From NCBI GenBank assembly GCA_026826555.1, contig JAKSZT010054335.1, positions 8,886,348 through 8,950,347 on the forward strand: a stretch of DNA of 64,000 nucleotides, written 5' to 3'. The notes under the pieces were generated by a model that saw nothing but the letters and a program-made list of their open reading frames with translations, had not been told where the DNA came from and ran no database searches. Source of the stretch: Tolypeutes matacus. Lineage: Eukaryota; Chordata; Mammalia; Cingulata; Chlamyphoridae. This document shows positions 11,607-64,000 of this stretch, piece by piece. How positions within the stretch are numbered: position 1 is the stretch's first letter; every line of letters begins with the position of its first letter. Position numbers and translations under genes: made by a program.

Positions 11607-12204
11607 CTGGTAGTCTTCATATCTTTTTTTTAGGGAAGTTGTAGGTTTACAGAAAAGTCATGCATAAAACGCAGAGTTCCCGTACGCCCCCCTATTACTA
11701 ACACCTTGCTTTAGGGTCGTGCATTTGTCACAGCTCACTAAAGAACATTCTTCTAACTGTACCACTAACTATAGCCCATCGCTTACAACAGAGCCCACGG
11801 TGGTGCACAGCCACTCCGCTAACACGCGCAGCCCGCGCTCACGCACGAAATCCAGTGCTGCCGACCGCGCTCGCGGTGCTGTGCTGCCATGACCGCCTTT
11901 ACGACCCAAACAGGAACTGCAGGGTTCAAGGAGCAACTCCCCACTCCCTGCCCCAACCCAGACCCAGGAACCTGTACTCCAGTTTCTGACAAAAGAGTTT
12001 TTTATTCTAACTATTTCGTAGCAGTGAGATCATACAATGTCCTTTTGTGTCTGGCATATTTCACTCAACGTGATGTCTTCAAGGCTCACCCGTGTGGTTG
12101 CATGAAACAGAACTTCATTCCTTTTAATGCTGAATAATATTCCATTGCATGTATATGCCACATTTTATTTATGCATTAATCGGTTGATGAACACTTGGGT
12201 TGCT

Positions 12205-12600
12205 TCCATCATTTTTTTTTAACAAATCAATTTTATTGATACATATTAATAAAGCATACAATCCATCCAAAGTGTACAATCAGTGGTATTTGGTATAATC
12301 ACATAGTTGTGCATTCATCACCTCAATCATCATTAGAGCATTTTCATTATTTCAATAATAATAATAAACAACAAACAAGAAAATTCTTCACCCCTCAATC
12401 TCTCTATGCTTCCATGTTGTACATAACTGCTATTTCTGGCTATTCTTGCACATTTACTTATTTATTTATTAAGCAGTTTTATTGAGATATGTTCATGTAC
12501 CATACAATCTATCCAAAGTGTATAATCAATAGCTTTTTAGTATAATCACAATGTTGTGCATTCATCACCACAAATAATTTTAGAACAATTTCATTACTCC
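12205..12600 (-). repeat. Two related L1 3'-tail segments in direct order
   Basis: 'aatcaattttattgatacat' (about 12225) and 'aagcagttttattgagatat' (about 12470) each introduce 'acaatc.atccaaagtgta' and 'gtataatcacaatgttgtgc'-like text, so the same ~240-bp L1 3' segment is present twice. Confidence 0.6.
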
Positions 12601-12817
12601 AAAAAGAAAAACTCCACAACCCTTAGCAGTCCTCCCCCAGCCCTACATAACCACTAATCTAACTTCATTTTTATAAATTGATTTGTATTTACATTTGGCT
12701 ATTGTGAATAATGCCGCTATGAACATCAGTGTGCAAATGTCTGTTTGAGTCCCTGCTTTCAATTCTTCTCGGTGTATACCTAGAAGCAGAATTGCCAGGT
12801 CATATGGTAATTAATTC

Positions 12818-12923
12818 TTTTTTTTTTTTTTTTTTTTTTTAACCAGGAGGTCCCGGGAATCGAACCCGGGTCCCTCCATATGGGAGACGGACGCCCAACC
12901 ATTTGAGCCACATCCGTCCCCCT
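12818..12923 (-). mobile_element. DAS-type SINE monomer with perfect target-site duplication
   Basis: Plus-strand T-run then 'aggtcccgggaatcgaaccc' (minus-strand B box intact) and 'gagccacatccgtccccc'. A perfect 15-bp duplication TATGGTAATTAATTC flanks it (12803-12817 and 12924-12938). It lies inside the 11.6-15.8 kb L1 and is therefore younger. Confidence 0.92.
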
Positions 12924-13339
12924 TATGGTAATTAATTCTACACTTAACTTTCTGAGGAACTGCCAAACTATCTTCAACAATGGCTGCACCATTTTACATT
13001 GCCACCAGCAATGAATGAGTGTTTCTATTTCTCTGCATCCTCTCCAACACTTGTTATTTTCCATTTTTTAAATAGCAGCCATTCTAATGGGTGAGAAATT
13101 GTATCTAATTGTGGTTTTGATTTGCATTTTCCCTGATGGCTAATGATGTTGAGTATCTTTTCATGTCTCTTCAAGTCTTTTGCCCATTTATTAATTGGGT
13201 TTGTTTGTCTTTTTATTCTTGAGTTGAAGGAGGTCTTTATATATTCTGGATATTAAACCTTTATCAGATTTGTAGTTTCCAAGTATTTTCTCCCATTGTG
13301 TAGGTTGTCATTTTACTTTAAAGTCCTTTGATGCACAAA

Positions 13340-13905
13340 AGTTTATTTTTCCATTTTAAAAAAATTATTGAAGTATATCATTCATATATAAACATACATA
13401 AACAATAAGTGTATAGTAATAGCTGTGAACTTACAAAACAAACATACATAACATCATACAGGGCTCTCATACCTCGCCTCACTCTACCACCAATACCTTG
13501 CATTGTTGTGAAACATTTTTAACTAATGATTAATGAACATCCTCAAAATATTACTACTAACCAAAGTATTTCCCCCATCCTACCCTATAATTATTATTTT
13601 TATATCATTTATACATGAACATACATTAACAATAAGTGTATAGTAAAAGTTGTGACCTTACAAAGCAAACATGCATAACATCACACAGGGGTCCCATACA
13701 TCAACCCTCCACCAAGCAACACTTTGCATTGTTGTGAGACATTTGTTACAAATTATGAAAGAATATTGTCAAAATCTTACTACTAATTATAGTCCTTACC
13801 TTATATTTGGTGTATTTTCCCCCCAACCCACCCTATTATTATTTTTTAAATATATTTTTATGACAGAAGTTGTAAACTTACAAAACAAGCATGCACATGT
13901 GACGC
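13340..13905. repeat. Tandem ~227-bp repeat segment inside an L1
   Basis: 'aacaataagtgtatagtaa' starts at 13401 and again at 13628. Following text ('acttacaaaacaaacatac', 'acatcatacagggctctcat') is repeated at 13640-13700 with changes. A partial third unit begins near 13855 ('agttgtaaacttacaaaaca'). The segment interrupts the L1 between 'gatgcacaaaagtttat' and 'cagaagcttttaattttta'. Confidence 0.75.
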
Positions 13906-14427
13906 ACAGAAGCTTTTAATTTTTAAGAGGTACCATTTACCTAATTTTTCTTTTGTGCTTGTACTTTGGGTATAAAGTCTAAGAAACCATTGCATACTAC
14001 AAGGTCCTAAAGATACTTCCCTACATTTTCTTCTAGTTTGATAGTTCTGGCTCTCACATTTAGGTCTTTGATCCATTTTTAGTTTATTTTTTTATGAGTT
14101 ATGAGGTAGGGGTCCTCCTTTTTTTTTCTACCGCCATTTGTTGAAGAGACTATACTTTCCTAATTGAGTCTTTGTCAAGCATATTTTTAATTTCCATCAT
14201 TGTGCCTTTCACTCAAAATTTGTTTCTTTTTAAACATCTAAATCTTTATACTCACACATTGTCTTCTTAATATCCTTTAGCTCTATATGCACCATTAATT
14301 TATTTCTATCTATATTTTCCTTCATCTCTTTTAATTGAGTTAGGAGATTTGTTTGAACTTCTTTGATTATTGGTCCAAAGTCTGTGCCTCCTCTGAAGTT
14401 TTAATTTTATCCCTTGACTGATTTTTT

Positions 14428-14870
14428 TTTTTTTTTTTTTTTTTTTTCTTATTGGTCTCCAGCTTCATCGAGAGGGCTCCAAGGCCGGACAGCCTGTGCT
14501 AGAAGCTCTGGGAGGGAAGCAAGAGTCCGGTCCTGCTGACAGCTGTAGGGGCTGAGACTGCGAGGCCTGTGTCCCACATATCTGCTGTCATCTCCAGTTT
14601 CCCTCATCGCCCAACTTCGAAAAGCATGCACGCCTACATTCCTCAGTCTCTCTGCTGTCTCTTGATTCCTTTCCAAACCTCAGTTGGTGTGCTAGCCTCT
14701 GCCCCTTTGCCCCACCTCTCGTCCTCTCAGGGGCTGCTGCTGCCTCCGCCATCCTCAGCGGTGGGCTCTTGTTCCTCAGACTCGTCCTGGCCACTGTCAT
14801 CACTGTCCGTGGGCAGCTGGGTGTAGCCCATCGGCCTGTTGGGGTTTGCAAAATCCTGCCGAGTTCACAT
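14428..14870 (-). pseudogene. Probable 5'-truncated processed pseudogene, parent gene unidentified
   Basis: GC-rich DNA embedded in AT-rich L1 and headed on the plus strand by a long T-run (14425-14447), which is a poly(A) tail on the minus strand; 'aataag' lies just before it. In one minus-strand frame the end reads like an acidic protein tail, including 'GYTQLPTDSDDSGQDESEEQ', then reaches a stop after a Gly/Ser-rich stretch, followed by what looks like 3'UTR. The composition contrast and tail favour a retrocopy over L1 sequence. I could not identify the source gene. It might instead be an unfamiliar repeat. Confidence 0.5.
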
Positions 14871-15849
14871 TAAAGGGATTTATTTCTTCCTCTTTGGGAT
14901 ATCTGATTGTTTTGATATGCTAACTCTGAAGGTCAGTTTCTCCCTCTTGCCTAGAGTTTTATTGTTGATTGGCTTTGTGTTAGGCTCTTCTTTAATGCTT
15001 GATCCAATTTATACTGAACCTTTAGAGCAGTATAAATTTGTTCAGCTTTTCTCAAGTCTTCTGCACGTGATTCTTGCTCTGGATATGCAGTACAACTTTT
15101 AAGATTGTCCTTTTATGTGCAATTGTTTTACCTCCAACAAAAGCTTCCTTTTCTCTGTTCCTTCTCCAGCAATCCTGATCTGTTGTTCAGAATTTTCTCC
15201 TCAGATCCTCTGATTTAATTTCTCTCACTCAGTGTCCCTTTTTCATTACTTTCTAATTCTGGGAAACCGTCCTTTCTGCAATTTAGACCCCCTACCCCTT
15301 TTTTTTCCCCATGAGGCTTTCCTGTCTCTGGTTACTTCCCCATTAGGATATTTTGCCCCAGGGAGATAGATGAGTCAATACAAAAACATCCGTTTTTTCA
15401 CTTAGGTGATCCAGCAGTCAGAGACTGTACCTAATGCGTGCATCTCTTGCCAATAGCTTTTATTTCCTGGGGGGCTTCTTGTGTGTGCTCGTCAGCAGCC
15501 TGTGTCCTGACCTGGGTCTCTGTGGACCTGGGTCCTTGGGCCTGGAAGTGTCGGGCTCTAACTCGCTGCCGAGGGTGGCTCTGTGGTCTGCATCTCTGGC
15601 AGAGAGGCCCGGCTGCTGCTTCTGTGACTCCCCAGCTGCACAGATCCGAGTGAGGGAAATCTCCTACTTTTACATTTTCTTTTCTTTGATTCAGCATTTG
15701 TGGTGTGGAGTCCTTCTCCAGTCTCTATCATCCTCCAGAGTTCAAAGCAAGTGGGATCTGTTCTTTTACTACTTTTTTCTGAGGAAAGACTTTTCGAGGG
15801 GATGTCTTAGGTCACCATGTTGATGATATCACCCTGGTAGTCTTCATAT

Positions 15850-16190
15850 TTCAGGTAATTTTATCTTTTTTGTTAAAAATTTTTCCCAAGCTTGTTCACT
15901 TTACATTTCCCATATGCCTGTGGTTTTTTTCACTTTTATTCAGTTTTTGAATTTCTGATTCATAGTAGTATTTCATATCCATAGTTGTTTATTTTAAAAT
16001 TCATTGTGTTACAGTTTATTCTTTTTTGTTTTGGATTATTTTTATCGGCTAAAAAGTTGTGATTCTTACTTTCAGCTTTCTTCCTATATTTCTATGGTTG
16101 ATGAATTCCTTTTTCTATTAATGTTGCTAGGTATTATAGCAATAACAGGTAAATCTATGGGGGATGGGGTGAGGTGGAGAATGGATTGAG
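15850..16190 (-). mobile_element. Right part of the old retroelement split by the L1 insertion
   Basis: Continues the T-rich text interrupted at 11607 ('tcaggtaattttatctttt', 'tttgttttggattatttttat'). Degraded and without coding potential. Confidence 0.4.
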
Positions 16191-17500
16191 TGGTTTATTC
16201 TATTTCTTGGTCCAAGAGAGCCCTTTTCTTTTGGTCAATAAAGTAAAATTTCTTTAATAATGTTTATGAGGAGGGCTGTCAGTCTTCCTCTGAATATCTG
16301 ATTTGCCAGTATATCTGATGGGCCACTGTCTTCAGCTTCTTGCTTCCTTTTTTCCCTCTTCATCCACCAAGTCTCTAAGGGACATCACCCCATTTCAAGA
16401 TGGCTTCACCTCAGAAGTGATATCTTTGACCCCACTCATTTTCTAAGCCTATTTCTTCTGAGGTTCCATTAGCTACTCCTCTGATCCATCAGATCTCAGA
16501 TCTGTCTACAATATTTTGCCACTCTGAGTGAGACCACAAATAGTTTGGTCTAACTGTATTCCCAAGTTAGGTAAAGGCCTGCGGCAGAAGAAAATTCTGG
16601 AGGATATTGCAGGAATCAGATCACAGGAGGCTTTTGCAATAACTTGGGCATTGAATAGAGGAGTATAAACTAAGACAGGAGTGATGGAGAGGAGGGAACA
16701 GCTTTAAGAGAGATTTGGAAGGAGGAACCAAGGTGACCTTGTGACAGATTTGATATGGGAAAGAGAGAGAACATCTGGAGTTTTGTGTTTGGTTCCTGAG
16801 TGAACAAATGGATAGATGGTGGTGTCAACTCACTGAAACAGGAACTCAGGAAGAGGAGGTTTGGAGAAGGGCAAAGAGAGACATGTGAAGTCTGAAGTGC
16901 CCCTATGAGAACACTGGTAAGGCTCCACAGAAAGTTCTGGGATGGAGACAGAGAACTGGGTATATAAGTGGTAGCTGAAGCCCCAAGAACAGATGAAATC
17001 ACCCAATGAGCAGGTAGAATGGGGGGTTGGGGGGGAGGCGGGAAGGGAGATGAGGACTTGGGGCCCAGCAACAATTAAGGAGTAGATGGAGAAATGTTTC
17101 CATGAATAAAGAATGAATGAGAGATCAGAAAAGCAGAAGAAAAGTTGGAGAAATGGCTATGAAAAAGGCTATAGTAAGAATAATTATCACAATGGGTTAA
17201 AACAGAAATCCACTGATTCTACCTTTCCTAGATGAACACTACCCCTGGATAACCAGAAAGTAGAGGTGGGCAAGATGTGTCTCATATAGAGAATTCCAGC
17301 TAATAAATGATAAGGAGTGACAAAATTGAATCCCCAATGAGTTAATGAATCTAGGCATTGAACATAATAAAAAAGACAAAAAAACAAACAAAAAAACTCA
17401 GACATTTTGTGTCTCCTAATGTAAGAGCCCACACTGTCTATGAAGCCTTGAAAAAAAAGAGGGGGGTGGGGGTGGGAAAGAACCACATTTGAATCCAGTT
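16190..17500. other. Unassigned intergenic sequence
   Basis: Purine-rich segments at 16670-17170 give long minus-strand open frames (one of 134 codons), but they are low complexity (Pro/Ser/Leu) with no domain. No gene recognised. Confidence 0.35.
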
Positions 17501-17504
17501 AAGC

Positions 17505-17745
17505 CTTAGGTCAGTACTTCTCACCAGGGACGACTTTGCCCTCCAGGGCAAAATACCTGGCAATGCCTGGAGATGCCGCTGATTGTCACAGCTGGGCGGG
17601 GCGGGGGGGGGGGGGGGAGACGGCATCTAGTGGCAGAGGCCGGGGACACTTCTCAGCATCTTACGGTGGCAAAGCCAGCCCCCATAGCAAAAAACTGTCC
17701 AGCACAGCATGTCAACAGTGCTGAGGTTGAGAAATCCTGTTCTAG
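17505..17745 (+). mobile_element. MER20-like hAT element downstream of XYLB
   Basis: Recognisable from the start 'gtcagtacttctcaccaggg', 'ctggcaatgcctggagatg', 'tgattgtcacagctgggcg', 'catctagtggcagaggccg' and the end 'gctgaggttgagaaatcct'. Length of about 240 bp fits MER20 plus an inserted G-run (about 17601-17617). In other mammals some MER20 copies act as hormone-responsive enhancers or insulators; nothing here shows activity. Confidence 0.75.
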
Positions 17746-17749
17746 AGCC

Positions 17750-18203
17750 AGCCAAGAGTTTACAGGAAATACAGGAGGTAGAGAATATATTCAATGATAC
17801 CACAGGCTTAGAAGCAGCAAAATCCAGAATTTGGGAAATTCTTAACAATTAAATTTCAAGGAGAGATGGGGAGAGAGGGAGATACCTCACGTCATCTGGC
17901 GTGTCCAGGAGCCAGGTGGCCTTCCGGAAGGGAGGCCATGGGAAGTAAGATTTTTCAGGCGGGAGGTGGGGTGGGGAGGGAGAGAGGACAGAGGCTGGAG
18001 AGGGGAGGGTGCAAATGGGGCAGACAAGAAAGGGAACAGGGAGGGCACTTCAGACAGCTGGAAAAGAGGAAGAAGGAAACAGCGGATGGGCCAGGGTGTG
18101 GGGAGGAGTGGCCAGAGCCAGGGTTGAGGAAGGGGACGGGCCGGAGTCTGCGTGTAAGGGAGGGCTGTCTCTTCCATTCTGCCAGTTTAGGTCCCTGATC
18201 AGC
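17750..18203. other. Unassigned sequence between the MER20-like element and the XYLB 3' region
   Basis: Purine-rich (gggaggtggggtggggaggg at 17960-17979 and similar). No gene seen. It may include distal XYLB 3'UTR, but this cannot be shown from sequence. Confidence 0.35.
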
Positions 18204-18209
18204 TTTAAT
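18204..18209 (-). terminator. Candidate XYLB polyadenylation hexamer (ATTAAA)
   Basis: Minus-strand ATTAAA about 285 nt downstream of the XYLB stop codon. It is the nearest common poly(A) hexamer variant I noticed. No strong GT-rich downstream element is evident, so another site may be used. Confidence 0.25.
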
Positions 18210-18494
18210 TCTGCCTTTGAAAGGGAAAATCACACTCGTTACTGGACACATCCCACATCCAGCATTATCCTGACTTCTGGGATGAAAGCAGGAAAAGAGA
18301 GATACTTTTCTTCCCTGGGGCACAGGCAGCCCACCCATCTGCAGGAAGATGTCTTAGGCCAGGTGTAAGGTCCTGAACAGGGCTGGAGCACTCCAGGGAG
18401 TCAGTATGGGCGGAACGGGGACAAGGACCCCTGCCGTCCAGGGCCACACACCCCCAGCGGGCAGGCAGGATCCGGGGGCCTGGGTCTGAGGAAT

Positions 18495-63956
<45,462 letters not shown>

Positions 63957-64000
63957 TCACACTCTGTAACTTCTGATGGGCCATAAACTGCCAAGATCAA

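Larger units (their letters stand above)
11607..15849 (-). mobile_element. LINE-1 insertion with 16-bp target-site duplication, internally deleted
   Basis: Perfect direct repeat CTGGTAGTCTTCATAT at 11607-11622 and 15834-15849. Just inside the left copy is a T-run (minus-strand poly(A)). Just inside the right copy the minus strand reads GGTGATATCATCAACATGG, like an L1 5' end. ORF2 C-terminal sequence is visible at about 12930-13330 ('gttgttgaagagac' style text continues to 14160). From about 14180 toward the right edge the text changes to 5'UTR/ORF1-like sequence, so most of ORF2, including the RT core, is absent. Nested inside are a SINE, a tandemly repeated segment and a probable processed pseudogene fragment. 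The reading frames are broken. Confidence 0.8.

Overview
The window is mammalian nuclear DNA, very probably from a xenarthran and most likely an armadillo. The main clue is at least sixteen copies or clusters of a tRNA-derived SINE (consensus start gggaagcggatgtggctc, intact Pol III B box) of the DAS-SINE type known from armadillos. Spliced exons, LINE-1, MIR, L2, a MER20-like element and MaLR/ERVL-type LTRs agree with a placental genome.

The only functional protein gene I can support is XYLB (xylulokinase), on the minus strand. Twelve consecutive coding exons run from 63803 down to the stop codon at 18495-18497. All internal introns are GT-AG, all exon phases join correctly, and the exons total 1038 nt (345 codons plus stop). 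This is the C-terminal ~64 % of a ~536-residue FGGY sugar kinase. The 5' exons lie beyond base 64000. The gene is in two clusters: eight exons within 53.4-63.8 kb, then four scattered over 18.5-35.5 kb, separated by a ~17.9 kb intron.

Bases 1-~520 are a CpG island with a YY1-like CCAAAATGGC motif. In human, ACVR2B lies just downstream of XYLB on the same strand, so this island is plausibly the ACVR2B promoter region. No ACVR2B coding sequence is visible.

Region by region: 0.5-18.4 kb is intergenic and repeat-rich. It holds an L2, several L1s, two solo LTRs with 5-bp target duplications, a 4.2 kb minus-strand L1 insertion with a 16-bp target duplication and other elements nested inside it, and a MER20-like element. 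From 18.5 to 35.5 kb are the last four exons, among SINE clusters, L1 fragments, an inverted pair of a ~1 kb repeat family I cannot name, a third solo LTR and a 42-bp minisatellite. From 35.5 to 53.4 kb is the large intron: a MaLR-like LTR, two near-complete but internally deleted L1s, and a KRAB/C2H2 zinc-finger retropseudogene inserted into the ORF1 region of the second L1. From 53.4 to 64 kb are eight exons with comparatively GC-rich introns, MIRs, two dimeric SINEs and a MaLR-like LTR.

I found no CRISPR arrays, rRNA, genuine tRNA genes or operons. The observations most worth a second look are the unnamed repeat family whose 3' tail resembles the resident L1 tails, the loss of the reverse-transcriptase core in four L1 copies, tandem 5' monomers in one L1, SINEs with expanded internal minisatellites, and the layered insertion history in the large XYLB intron.
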